Shown piece by piece: positions 33,826 to 42,034 of a stretch of DNA of 64,000 bases; within the stretch, counting starts at the first letter, position 1, and each line of letters starts with the position of its first letter. The position numbers and the translations under genes are program-made. The notes beneath the pieces are model-generated. The model ran no database searches. It was given only the letters and a program-made list of their open reading frames with translations, and was not told the DNA's origin. Location: positions 124,001-188,000 of the forward strand of contig NZ_BDBQ01000001.1 in NCBI RefSeq assembly GCF_001613065.1, read 5' to 3'. This stretch comes from Nocardia miyunensis NBRC 108239 (GTDB lineage: Bacteria; Actinomycetota; Actinomycetes; Mycobacteriales; Mycobacteriaceae).

Positions 33826-35057
33826 TTCTGCTCCTTCGCGGTGTGGGAATCGATAGCGGCGGTGATGCCGGCATGTGTCGCGGTGGCTTTGCACCAGCCT
33901 GTGTAGGTGGCCAGGTGGAGCGCGGCCTCACGCAGCTGGTCGGGGGTCAGCTCACTGTTGACCAGGCCGCCGCCGGCGATTATCTGGATGAGTTCGGGAC
34001 GGCCGACGGTGGCGGCGACGCCGAGAGTAAGCAGCCTGCGGTCCCGGACCGACAGGCCGGGCCGGGCCCAGACCTGAGCGAAAAGGTAGTCGACGGTCTG
34101 GTCCAGGAACGGGTCGCTGCTCCCCTGAACGCCCTCGCTGAACCCGGGACCGTAGACCTGGTCCATCATCTGAAGGCCGAATTCGTGCAGGTCCTCCGGC
34201 TCGGCCGGGGCCGTCTCCTGGTCCAGCTGCAGAGTCTGCCGGGCCCGGGTGTGGGCAACCTCGACCAACGGAACTTCGACACCGAGGGTGGCGGCCAGAT
34301 CGCGGGCCGCTGCCAGATCCTTGGTCATCAGCGGCTCGATCTTGCGGCCCATCGCTTCGGGCAGGGCCCCGTCGGAATCCTGCGAGCGCAGCAGTTGAAG
34401 CAGAGTGCGCCCTTCAGGGTCGGCGGTGTCGATGACCTCGGCGAGCCGCGCGGTGTCCACACTCGCCGCGCGGGCCAGGGAAGCCGCCTCGGCAACGGTG
34501 CGCCAACTGCCGTAGGTGATGACATTGCGGGCGATCTTCGTGGCCATGCCGGCACCGACCGGGCCGCAATGCACGACCTTCTTGGCCCAATCGTCCAGCA
34601 CCGGTCGCGCCGCATCCACGGTGGCCCGGTCACCGCCGATTATGGCGACCATACCGTTCTCGGCCGCCTTGTCGCCGGGAGTCACCCCGCAATCCAGGAA
34701 GCCGACGCCGCTAGCGGCGCACAAGGCGGCCAGCTCGTGCACGACCGGCAGCGCGACGGTGGCTTGCAGAACGATCGTCAGCGCCGGGTGGGCGGCGGAC
34801 AGCAACCCGTTCTCGCCGCCGATGACCTCGCGAGCCTGGTCCGCGTTGACGACCGCGACCATCACCACGTCGCTTTCCTTGGCCACCTCCGCGGGTGAGC
34901 CCAGCGGGTCGGGGACGGCGGACAGATCCGCCGAGGCGTCCGGGCGGACGTCGTACACTGCCGGGACGCGACCGCGGCGGGCCAGGCTGACAGCTACCCC
35001 GCCACCGATCATGCCCAGACCGACCACACCGGCCCGGAGATTCATTTGGTTCGTCAT
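33822..35057 (-). CDS. Fusion of 3-hydroxyisobutyrate-dehydrogenase-like and carboxymuconolactone-decarboxylase domains
   Basis: Residues 1 to about 270 form a beta-hydroxyacid dehydrogenase. The Rossmann motif is GVVGLGMIGGG, then ATVALPVVHEL, DCGVTPGDKAAENG and GPVGAGMATKIARN with the catalytic Lys region. Residues from about 310 to the end form a carboxymuconolactone decarboxylase/AhpD-like domain (QVWARPGLSVRDRRLLTLGV, then NSELTPDQLREAALHLATYT). ATG 35057 overlaps the reductase stop. The fusion implies consecutive or linked reactions on one intermediate, perhaps oxidation of a hydroxy acid with ring or decarboxylation chemistry. It lies inside the P450 operon and no separate copy of either domain is nearby. 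Confidence 0.85.
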   Translation of the reverse strand: MTNQMNLRAGVVGLGMIGGGVAVSLARRGRVPAVYDVRPDASADLSAVPDPLGSPAEVAKESDVVMVAVVNADQAREVIGGENGLLSAAHPALTIVLQATVALPVVHELAALCAASGVGFLDCGVTPGDKAAENGMVAIIGGDRATVDAARPVLDDWAKKVVHCGPVGAGMATKIARNVITYGSWRTVAEAASLARAASVDTARLAEVIDTADPEGRTLLQLLRSQDSDGALPEAMGRKIEPLMTKDLAAARDLAATLGVEVPLVEVAHTRARQTLQLDQETAPAEPEDLHEFGLQMMDQVYGPGFSEGVQGSSDPFLDQTVDYLFAQVWARPGLSVRDRRLLTLGVAATVGRPELIQIIAGGGLVNSELTPDQLREAALHLATYTGWCKATATHAGITAAIDSHTAKEQK

Positions 35058-36253
35058 GCCGCACTCGCTTCTTCGAAAGGGTTTGCTTCCGCGACCGCAT
35101 TCCGGTAGGCGCGGGTCGCGCGGGGAAGGTTCACGCCGACGACGCCGCATACTCGGCCGTCCCTGCCGTAGAGCGCGACGAGCTTGCGATCGTCGAGACT
35201 GCCCTCGACGATCCGCATCTGGTCGGCGCCCCGAGTCCGGCCGTATATCTGAACCTTCAGATCGTACTGGTCGGACCAGACATACGGCACCGAGTCGAAG
35301 GCGGTCGCGCGGTCGGGCCCGGCGAGGATGTTGCGGGCGACAGCCAGGCCCTGCTCGGCGGCATTGGTTCGGTGCTCGATCCGCCTGCGCTCACCCGTGT
35401 GCGGGTGCGGCCAGGAGGCGACATCGCCGGCCGCCCACACCCCCGAACCGGCGTACAGGGTCGCGTCACACTCCACCCCGTTGCCGACCGGGACGCTACT
35501 GCCGGTGAGCCACTCCACATTCGGCTGAGCACCGATGCCGACCAGCACCGCGCCCGCGGCGATGATGCGGCCGTCGGCGAGACGGACTCCGTTGGCTCGC
35601 CGGCCGGCTGTAAGAACCTGGTCGACCAGGACACCGGTCTCGATGCGTACGCCGTGTTCACCGTGCACAGCGCCGAGCATGGCCCCCAACTCCTCCCCGA
35701 GGGCGTCGCTCATGGGCTGGACTGTGTCGGTGACGAGAGTGACCTCGCAGCCCAGGCCGCGGGCCACGGCGGCGGCCTCGGCGCCGACGAACCCACCACC
35801 GACCACCAGCAGGTGCGGTTTCGCGGCCAGATCCTCGCGCAGGGCGAGGGTGTCCTCCAGGGTGCGCAGGACATGCACTCCGGCGACGCCCTCGGTACCG
35901 CGCAGATGGCGGGCCCGGGTTCCGGTGGCCACCACCAGGGCGTCATAGCCGACCCGGCTGCCGTCGGCCAGGCTGATCTGGCCGGCGTCGGTATCCACGG
36001 CGACGGCCGCGCTGCCGAGTCGCAGATCCAGGTCGAGTGCCGTGATGGCCCTGGGGGCGCGCAGTAATAGGCGCTCGGTGTCCCACTCGCCGGCCAGCAG
36101 CTGCTTGGACAGCGGCGGCCGGTCGTAAGGGAGATGCTGTTCCTCGCCGATGAGGGTCAGCCGCCCGGTGTAGCCCGCGCGCCGCAATCCCTCCACGACG
36201 CTCAGACCGGCTGCCGACGCGCCCACGACGGCGATCCGCGACGGGGCGCTCAT
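35054..36253 (-). CDS. NAD(P)H:ferredoxin reductase (FAD), 399 aa
   Basis: A putidaredoxin-reductase-type flavoprotein. The FAD site is VVGASAAGLSVVEGLRRAGY and the NAD site VVGGGFVGAEAAAVARGLG. The second FAD segment is GSGVWAAGDVASWPH, followed by the C-terminal reductase domain. It overlaps the ferredoxin gene by 4 bp upstream and the fusion dehydrogenase by 4 bp downstream. It should reduce the ferredoxin at 36250-36444 for the P450 at 32.6 kb. Confidence 0.93.
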   Translation of the reverse strand: MSAPSRIAVVGASAAGLSVVEGLRRAGYTGRLTLIGEEQHLPYDRPPLSKQLLAGEWDTERLLLRAPRAITALDLDLRLGSAAVAVDTDAGQISLADGSRVGYDALVVATGTRARHLRGTEGVAGVHVLRTLEDTLALREDLAAKPHLLVVGGGFVGAEAAAVARGLGCEVTLVTDTVQPMSDALGEELGAMLGAVHGEHGVRIETGVLVDQVLTAGRRANGVRLADGRIIAAGAVLVGIGAQPNVEWLTGSSVPVGNGVECDATLYAGSGVWAAGDVASWPHPHTGERRRIEHRTNAAEQGLAVARNILAGPDRATAFDSVPYVWSDQYDLKVQIYGRTRGADQMRIVEGSLDDRKLVALYGRDGRVCGVVGVNLPRATRAYRNAVAEANPFEEASAA

Positions 36254-36444
36254 TCGTGGACCGTGATCGCGGCCGCTGGGCAGACCGCGGCGGCTTGGCG
36301 TACGTTCTCGTACTGTTCCGCGGCCGGGTTCTCCTCCAGCAGGACGACGATGCCGTCCTCATCGCGCTGATCGAAGACCTCGGGGGCGACCAGCACGCAC
36401 TGGCCGGCACCGCAGCACCTGTCGAATTCGATATCAATTTTCAC
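36250..36444 (-). CDS. Single-cluster ferredoxin for P450 (64 aa)
   Basis: A 3Fe-4S-type ferredoxin with the Cys set in RCCGAGQCVLVAPEVF and AVCPAAAI. GTG 36444 is preferred because GGAGGT lies 6-7 nt upstream. ATG 36462 is in frame but would span that site. It is translationally coupled to the ferredoxin reductase. A 143-bp gap separates it from the alcohol dehydrogenase upstream and contains an AATTAATTAA patch (36525-36534) that could be an internal promoter. Confidence 0.9.
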   Translation of the reverse strand: MKIDIEFDRCCGAGQCVLVAPEVFDQRDEDGIVVLLEENPAAEQYENVRQAAAVCPAAAITVHE

Positions 36445-36587
36445 AGCAATACCTCCTGTCATGCCACTTCAAGGGCAGGTTGGACTGGCGACACGGGCGC
36501 CGAAGCTGGGCGTCCACATCGCCGCAATTAATTAACGGCGTTCACCCGGGGGAGGCTCACTGAACCGCGCCACCCGGTAGCGCCGCG

Positions 36588-37637
36588 TCAGGGGTGCACG
36601 AGGATCTTGACGTGGGCGTCACCATGGTTGAGCAGTTCCTCGTACCCCTGCTGCTGCGCATCCTCGAGGGAGACGCGGCTGGTAACCATGGCATCGGGCC
36701 GGATGCGGCCGTCACGGATGGCCTCGATGACGCCGGGGAAGTCCGGGGCGTTGTATCCGAAACTGCCGGTGTAGTTGATCTCGGTGGTCATCAAGGCGTT
36801 CGGGTCGAACTCGAGCGGACGCCCGGATGCCACGGTGATCGCGGTTCCCCCTTTAGCCAGGACACCCAGCAGCGCCTGGACGGCCGGATCGCCTGCGCCG
36901 GATGCCTCGAAGGAGGCGCGAACGCCCCCGGGGACGGCCTCGCGCACCTGGGCCACCACATCGTCGCGGGTCGGGTCGAAGACCGCGTCCGCCCCGAATT
37001 CCGCCGCGAGGCGTTTTCGAGCGGCGCTGACCTCACTGACGGCGACGAAGCCCGCGCCCTGCGCTTTGGCAGCCATCAACAGGCCGAGGCCGATCGGGCC
37101 GGCGCCGATGACAACAGCAGCGTCGCCGGGCCGGAGGCCTGAGCGGCGCACAGCGTGCCAGGCGACGGACAGCGGCTCGATGAGCGCGGCAGCCTCGGCA
37201 GAGATCCCCTCGGGCATCAGATGGACCCGATGACCGGGAACGACAACGTATTCGGACATCCCGCCGCCACCACCCATGATGCCGACGAATCCGAAATTCT
37301 CGCAGAGGTTGTACTCGCCGCGCAGACAGGCGGGACAGGTCCCGTCGGACATCAACGGCTCCACCGCGACCAGCGCGCCCACCGGCAGATTGCGGACGTC
37401 GTCCGCGACAGCGGTGATTCGGCCGGAGAATTCGTGGCCCTGCACATGCGGGCCGTGCTCGCCGAACAGCGGGTGGATGTAGTCGTCCGGGACCATCGGA
37501 TGGGTGTAGTTGTGCAGGTCGGTGCCACAGATTCCGGCCCACTCGACCTTGATCTCGACGGCGCCCGGGCGCAGTTCGGGCTCGGGAACCTCCTCCAGGC
37601 GCAGATCCCTGGCGCCATGGAGCCGGAGTGCACGCAT
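36588..37637 (-). CDS. Zinc alcohol dehydrogenase, butanediol/sorbitol-dehydrogenase-like (349 aa)
   Basis: An MDR dehydrogenase with catalytic zinc ligands in GICGTDLHNY and GHEFSGRI. The structural zinc Cys are in CPACLRGEYNLC, and the Rossmann motif is VVIGAGPIGLGLLMAAK. ATG 37637 has AAGGAG upstream, and an extension of 73 residues to 37856 is rejected because it crosses the divergent promoter. It is the first gene of the region 3 operon. It probably oxidises the alcohol made by the P450. Confidence 0.92.
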   Translation of the reverse strand: MRALRLHGARDLRLEEVPEPELRPGAVEIKVEWAGICGTDLHNYTHPMVPDDYIHPLFGEHGPHVQGHEFSGRITAVADDVRNLPVGALVAVEPLMSDGTCPACLRGEYNLCENFGFVGIMGGGGGMSEYVVVPGHRVHLMPEGISAEAAALIEPLSVAWHAVRRSGLRPGDAAVVIGAGPIGLGLLMAAKAQGAGFVAVSEVSAARKRLAAEFGADAVFDPTRDDVVAQVREAVPGGVRASFEASGAGDPAVQALLGVLAKGGTAITVASGRPLEFDPNALMTTEINYTGSFGYNAPDFPGVIEAIRDGRIRPDAMVTSRVSLEDAQQQGYEELLNHGDAHVKILVHP

Positions 37638-37706
37638 GTCAGCTCCTTCCGTGCGGTGGGGCGGTCTGCCCCGACGGATAGAACAGTACCATTTATGGCG
37701 TCCAGT

Positions 37707-37718
37707 GACAATAATGTC
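37707..37718. promoter_or_regulatory. Candidate TetR operator in the 37.7 kb divergent promoter
   Basis: GACAATAATGTC is an inverted repeat (GACA-N4-TGTC) flanked by TTTATG (37692-37697) and CATAAA (37728-37733). It lies 70 bp from the alcohol dehydrogenase start and 55 bp from the TetR start. Binding by the adjacent TetR is inferred. Confidence 0.45.
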
Positions 37719-37748
37719 GCATAGAGTCATAAAAGGTAAACTGGAGAT

Positions 37749-37822
37749 GTCGACGACAGCGAGGCACCAGACATGGACGATGGGTATGTGACGACAGCTG
37801 GGCACGCAGACATGGACGATGG
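37749..37822 (+). repeat. Approximately 39-bp tandem duplication over the TetR start
   Basis: CAGACATGGACGATGG occurs at 37768-37783 and again at 37807-37822. The preceding ACGACAGC and GGCAC elements are also repeated, so a unit of about 39 bp is duplicated in tandem. Each copy contains an in-frame ATG. Only the first has a good GAGG ribosome-binding site. Confidence 0.8.
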
Positions 37823-38471
37823 CGACACCGCGCCCGCGACATCCGTTCGCGGACACCGTCCGGGGCCCGGTCGCCCACGGCTCAGCGAACGCCGTCGACG
37901 CGCGACCCAGTTGGAGATCGCCTACGAGGCGGTGCGCCTGTTCTCGCGCAAGGGCGTCGCGGCGACTTCCGCCGACGAGATCGCCGACGCTGCCGGCATG
38001 TCCACCCGGAGCCTGTGGCGCTACTTCCCGACCAAAGAACAGTGCGTCCAGCCACTACTCACCGCCGGCATCGAGGAACTGGTCACTCGCCTGCGCGAGT
38101 GGCCCAACGACCGGCCATTACTGGAGGCTCTGCACACGGGCGCGACCCGCATCTTCTCCGTCCCCGATGGACAAGAATCGCTGCGGGGACTGATCCGTCT
38201 GACGCGGACCGAGCCGGGACTGCGCGCGGTCTGGCTGCGGGGAAACGACGAGGCGACGCGAGAACTCATTCAGATCCTCGCCGCCCGTACCGGTCAGGAC
38301 CCCGAGAGCCTGCCGATGGTGGTCCAGGGATCGGTGCTCAACGCCGCGCTGACCGCCGGGGTGGAGTACTGGGCCTGGAACGAATCCGAGGTGGCAGGCC
38401 AGCCCGCCGACGGGGCTATTCGCGAGGCCCTGCGCATCGTCGCCGGGGCGCTGACCGAGAATGTGGCCTGA
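37773..38471 (+). CDS. TetR family regulator of the region 3 P450 operon (232 aa)
   Basis: The helix-turn-helix reads ATQLEIAYEAVRLFSRKGVA, then SADEIADAAGMSTRSLWRYF, followed by a helical ligand domain. ATG 37773 (GAGG 8 nt upstream) and ATG 37812 lie in duplicated sequence. The first adds 13 residues. It is divergent from the alcohol dehydrogenase-P450 operon and ends 24 bp from the convergent region 4 operon. It probably represses the 36.6-37.6 kb promoter until the substrate is present. Confidence 0.9.
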   Translation: MDDGYVTTAGHADMDDGDTAPATSVRGHRPGPGRPRLSERRRRATQLEIAYEAVRLFSRKGVAATSADEIADAAGMSTRSLWRYFPTKEQCVQPLLTAGIEELVTRLREWPNDRPLLEALHTGATRIFSVPDGQESLRGLIRLTRTEPGLRAVWLRGNDEATRELIQILAARTGQDPESLPMVVQGSVLNAALTAGVEYWAWNESEVAGQPADGAIREALRIVAGALTENVA

Positions 38472-38495
38472 CCACCTGCGAACGAGGCGATCCGT

Positions 38496-39479
38496 TCAGG
38501 GGCGAACCAAGACTTTGCGCTGACCAGAGTTGGCTGACAGCGCTGCGAAGGCGTCGCCGATCCCGTCGAGCGTGACCCGGTCGGTGATGAACGGCGCCGG
38601 ATCGATCTGCCCGCGCGCCAGCGCATCCAGGGCATGGGCGAACTCGCGACGGTGGTAGAACGCTACGAAACGCATCGTCAACTCCTTGAGCAGCGCGACA
38701 AGGGGCATGAACGGGTCGGGTTCCATGCACACGCCGGTAACGACGACCGTGCCGTGGGTTCGGGCGGCGGCCACGCACACGTCGATCATGCCGGGGATGC
38801 CGACGCACTCGAAGACGACATCGAAAGTACCGGGCAGCAATTGCGATGTGGGATCGATCGCGTCGGTGGCGCCGAACGCGCCCGCGGCCTCGCGGCGCGG
38901 CGACGCAAGATCGGACACCACGATCTCCCCCGCGCCGAGCAGCCGGGCCCACGACACAACGGCCAGGCCCACCGGCCCCGCGCCGATCACCGCCACGCGC
39001 GCGCCGGGTTCGAGCCGGGCGATATTGACGGCGTGCAGGCCGACCGCCAACGGCTCGACGAGTGCGGCGGCGTCATCGGCCGGCAGGTCCGGCACGTGGA
39101 ATGCCTCCCGGCCGCTGACCCGGACGTACTGGGCGAAGGCGCCTGCACTCCCGCCGACGCCGATGAGATCGACTGTGTCGCACCGCGCCACGTCGCCGGT
39201 CAGGCATGCCGCGCATCGGCCGCACCCGATCACCGGGAGTGCTGTCGCGCGCTGCCCCTCCCGCCACTCCCCGGCGAGGTTGCGGCCGACGGCCGCAACC
39301 TCGCCGCAGAACTCATGGCCCATGATCGTCCCGCCGGGCAGGCTGTGCACGGCCTTCAGATCGCTGCCGCAGATGCCACACGCGGTCACCTGGAGCACCA
39401 GATCGTCGGATCCCACAGCGGGATCGGGTGTTTCGACGATCTGGAGGTTATGCGCGTCATCAACGACGGCCGCTTTCAT
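38496..39479 (-). CDS. Zinc-dependent alcohol dehydrogenase (327 aa)
   Basis: An MDR enzyme with zinc sites in ACGICGSDLKAV, MGHEFCGEV and CGRCAACLTGDVARC, and a Rossmann motif VAVIGAGPVGLAVVSWA. It follows the ThDP enzyme by 42 bp and is the last gene of the minus-strand operon P450-SDR-ThDP-ADH. It could reduce or oxidise the hydroxyketone or alcohol linked to the ThDP enzyme (inference). It is distinct from the 36.6 kb dehydrogenase. Confidence 0.92.
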   Translation of the reverse strand: MKAAVVDDAHNLQIVETPDPAVGSDDLVLQVTACGICGSDLKAVHSLPGGTIMGHEFCGEVAAVGRNLAGEWREGQRATALPVIGCGRCAACLTGDVARCDTVDLIGVGGSAGAFAQYVRVSGREAFHVPDLPADDAAALVEPLAVGLHAVNIARLEPGARVAVIGAGPVGLAVVSWARLLGAGEIVVSDLASPRREAAGAFGATDAIDPTSQLLPGTFDVVFECVGIPGMIDVCVAAARTHGTVVVTGVCMEPDPFMPLVALLKELTMRFVAFYHRREFAHALDALARGQIDPAPFITDRVTLDGIGDAFAALSANSGQRKVLVRP

Positions 39480-39521
39480 CGGATCGGCTCCCCTGCTCGT
39501 TCGGCGGTGGCGGTCATCGAG

Positions 39522-41240
39522 TCACGCCTCCCCCGGCGGGATCGTCTCGTAGTAGGGAACCTGGGTGTGGCCCTCGGGCACCTGCTGCAGCATTTGCTGC
39601 ATTACCGGGTGAACGATCTCGGGCGCGATGGCCAGGTCGAGCAACGCGGGTCCGCCCGTGGCCCGGGCGCGTCGCAGGGCGGCGCCGATCTCCTCGGGCT
39701 TGTCGATCCGCTCGCCGTAGAGGCCGAACGACTCGGCGATCCGGTCGTAGCGGGTATCGGGCAGGTCGACGAGCACGCGGGTCGCTTCGCCATAGAGCGA
39801 TTGCTGCCCGTGCAGCGACATGCCCCAGCCCATGTTGTTGAACACGACCACGGTGATCGGTAGATGGTGCCGCACCATCGTGTCGAGCTCCTGGATGTGG
39901 AAGCCGATGGCGCCGTCGCCGCTCATGAGCACGACGCGGGCGCCGGGGCGAGCAGTGGCGGCGCCGATCGCCATGCCGGGCCCGACCCCGAGGCCGCCCA
40001 TCGCGCCCAGACCGAACCACGAGCCGGCCCGGTGGCCGGTGGCGAACATCGATACCCAGCAGGCCACCTCGCCGCCGTCGAAGATGCCGACGCTCTCCAC
40101 GTCCAGGGCGCCGGTGACTTCGCGCGCCGCGATCCACGGGTGTATGCGTCCGGAGACGGTGATCGGCTCGGCATCGGCGTACACCAGCTCGTGCGCTCCC
40201 CGCGCGGCTTTGGCGCGCATGTTCCACTCGGACCAGTCGCCCGCGATCTTCGCGGCGGACAGCCGCCGGACGAACTCCGTGGCGTCCGAACGGACCGCCA
40301 GATCGACCGATCCGACGCGGCCCGGCTCGATGCCGTCGACGTCGACCTGCACGACGGTGGCCGACGCGGGAATGGACGACGTCGTCCGGCCTCCCATCTC
40401 CACGCCCCGTCGCTTGCCGATCACCAGCACCAGGTCGGGTGCCTCGACCAGCAGCGGCAACGCGATCAGCTCACCGGGACCGCCGAGCAGGCACGGGTGC
40501 TCCGGGGGCAGCGTGCCCGGCGACCAGGACGCCGCGATGACCGGGATCGATGTCCGGTCGAGGAATCTCGTCAGCTCCTCGGTCATCCCCGGTGACGACG
40601 CTGCGCCGCCGCCGAGCACGATGACCGGGCGCTGTGCGGCGGCCAGCAATTCGACGGTGCGGTCGATGGCATGCACAGAAGGACTCGGCGGCTCGGGCGT
40701 ATGTAAGGATGCCACGCTCACCGCCTCGTCCGCGACCGGCCGGAACATGATGTCGATGGGAAGCTCGAGCACCACCGGGCCGGGCACCCCGCACGTCGCG
40801 TGGCGGATGGCCAGAGCCACCAGATCCGGTACCCGTGACGCCGTCGTGACACGGTGGGCGAAGCGGGTAATCGGCGTGGCGGCCGCTATCTGGTCGATGG
40901 CGCCCTGCAGGACATTGAGCTCGGACTCCCGCAACGGCGGCGAGCTCGTCAGCACCAGCAGCGGAATGCGGTCAGCGTGCGCATTGGCGATGGCGGCGAG
41001 AATGTTGGTGAAACCGGGGCCCGCGGTGGCGAATGCCACGCCGAGCCCGCCGGTCACCCTGGCATAGCCCTCGGCGGCGTTGCCTGCGGCCGCCTCGTGC
41101 CGGGTGTCTACCAGCGTGATTCCCAACCGGACCATCTCGACCAGCATCGCGTCCAAGTGGCCGCCGTGAATCCCGAAGGCGTGGCGCACGCCCGCGGCGG
41201 CGAGAGTGCGTGCGACGAGTTCGCCGCCGTTGGTTGTCAT
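39522..41240 (-). CDS. ThDP-dependent enzyme, benzaldehyde-lyase-like (572 aa)
   Basis: The three-domain acetolactate-synthase architecture is present. The ThDP-activating Glu is E49 in DTRHEAAAGN, and the Mg-ThDP motif runs from GDGAIGF to NNMGWG. The segment FGIHGGHLD (H25, H28) and Q112 in NVLQGAIDQ align with the active-site His26, His29 and Gln113 of Pseudomonas benzaldehyde lyase as I recall its sequence. The lengths also agree. This points to cleavage or formation of 2-hydroxy ketones (acyloins) rather than acetolactate synthesis. It overlaps the upstream SDR by 4 bp. In the operon, a P450 and SDR could generate the acyloin and an alcohol dehydrogenase handle the aldehyde product. Confidence 0.88.
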   Translation of the reverse strand: MTTNGGELVARTLAAAGVRHAFGIHGGHLDAMLVEMVRLGITLVDTRHEAAAGNAAEGYARVTGGLGVAFATAGPGFTNILAAIANAHADRIPLLVLTSSPPLRESELNVLQGAIDQIAAATPITRFAHRVTTASRVPDLVALAIRHATCGVPGPVVLELPIDIMFRPVADEAVSVASLHTPEPPSPSVHAIDRTVELLAAAQRPVIVLGGGAASSPGMTEELTRFLDRTSIPVIAASWSPGTLPPEHPCLLGGPGELIALPLLVEAPDLVLVIGKRRGVEMGGRTTSSIPASATVVQVDVDGIEPGRVGSVDLAVRSDATEFVRRLSAAKIAGDWSEWNMRAKAARGAHELVYADAEPITVSGRIHPWIAAREVTGALDVESVGIFDGGEVACWVSMFATGHRAGSWFGLGAMGGLGVGPGMAIGAATARPGARVVLMSGDGAIGFHIQELDTMVRHHLPITVVVFNNMGWGMSLHGQQSLYGEATRVLVDLPDTRYDRIAESFGLYGERIDKPEEIGAALRRARATGGPALLDLAIAPEIVHPVMQQMLQQVPEGHTQVPYYETIPPGEA

Positions 41241-42034
41241 GTCGTGTGCTCCTTGGGTTCACCGGCCGCGCCCGGAATCGAGGCGAAAAGGTTGGGGTAA
41301 CGGTTGAGATGGCAGCCGCCGTCGATCAGTTGCAGCGTGCCGGTGATGAACGACGCGTCATCGGACACGAGGAAGGCGACCACGCCCGCGATCTCGCTGG
41401 GCTCGGACCATCGCCCGAGCGGCGCGTTGTCGAGGTGCTGGTCGACGAGCCCCGGCATCAGCCACATGGGATCGGTCAAGGTGGTTCTGACCAGTCCCGG
41501 GGCGATGGCGTTGACACGGACACCCGCCTCGCCGAGTTCGAGCGCGGTCACCTCGGTCAGCATCTTCACTCCGCCCTTCGCCGCGCAGTACGCCGCCATG
41601 CCGCGCCCAGCCTGCACGGCATTCAGGCTGGCCATGGCGACCAGCGACCCGCCGCCACGCACCGTGATAGCGCGGCCCGCGTGCTTGTAGGTCAGGAACA
41701 CGCCCGTGAGGGAGATGTCGATGACGCGTTGCCAGTCCGACAGTTCGTGGTCGAGTACCTTGGTCGCCCACCCGACGCCCGCGTTGGCCACGCCGATGTC
41801 CAGCCCGCCGAAGCGGTCACCGGCCAGCCGCACCAGCGCTGCCTGGTCGGCCTCGCTCGTGACGTCGCATCGGGACACCGCGACACGCTCGCTGGCCAGC
41901 GATGCGAGCCCGTCCTCGTCGATGTCGCCGACCACCACGGAGGCGCCCTCCGCGACGAAACGCTCGACGATGGCGCGGCCGATGCCCGCGGCACCGCCGG
42001 TGACGAGCGCGACCTTCCCGCCGAGTCGACTCAC
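41237..42034 (-). CDS. Short-chain dehydrogenase/reductase (265 aa)
   Basis: A classical SDR with TGGAAGIGRAIVE, NAGVG, a Ser in AMASLNAVQ, the YCAAK catalytic pair and [15 protein letters not shown] 42034 has GGAGGAG upstream and overlaps the P450 stop (GTGA). A longer frame to 42208 lies inside the P450 and is rejected. It probably oxidises a hydroxyl introduced by the preceding P450 to a ketone, giving a substrate for the ThDP lyase (inference). Confidence 0.92.
   Translation of the reverse strand: MSRLGGKVALVTGGAAGIGRAIVERFVAEGASVVVGDIDEDGLASLASERVAVSRCDVTSEADQAALVRLAGDRFGGLDIGVANAGVGWATKVLDHELSDWQRVIDISLTGVFLTYKHAGRAITVRGGGSLVAMASLNAVQAGRGMAAYCAAKGGVKMLTEVTALELGEAGVRVNAIAPGLVRTTLTDPMWLMPGLVDQHLDNAPLGRWSEPSEIAGVVAFLVSDDASFITGTLQLIDGGCHLNRYPNLFASIPGAAGEPKEHTT

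Noticed and set aside
32308..33906. A 532-codon open frame on the plus strand
   Set aside because: Only the ferredoxin fragment at 32396-32510 is meaningful. The rest is antisense to the region 3 P450.
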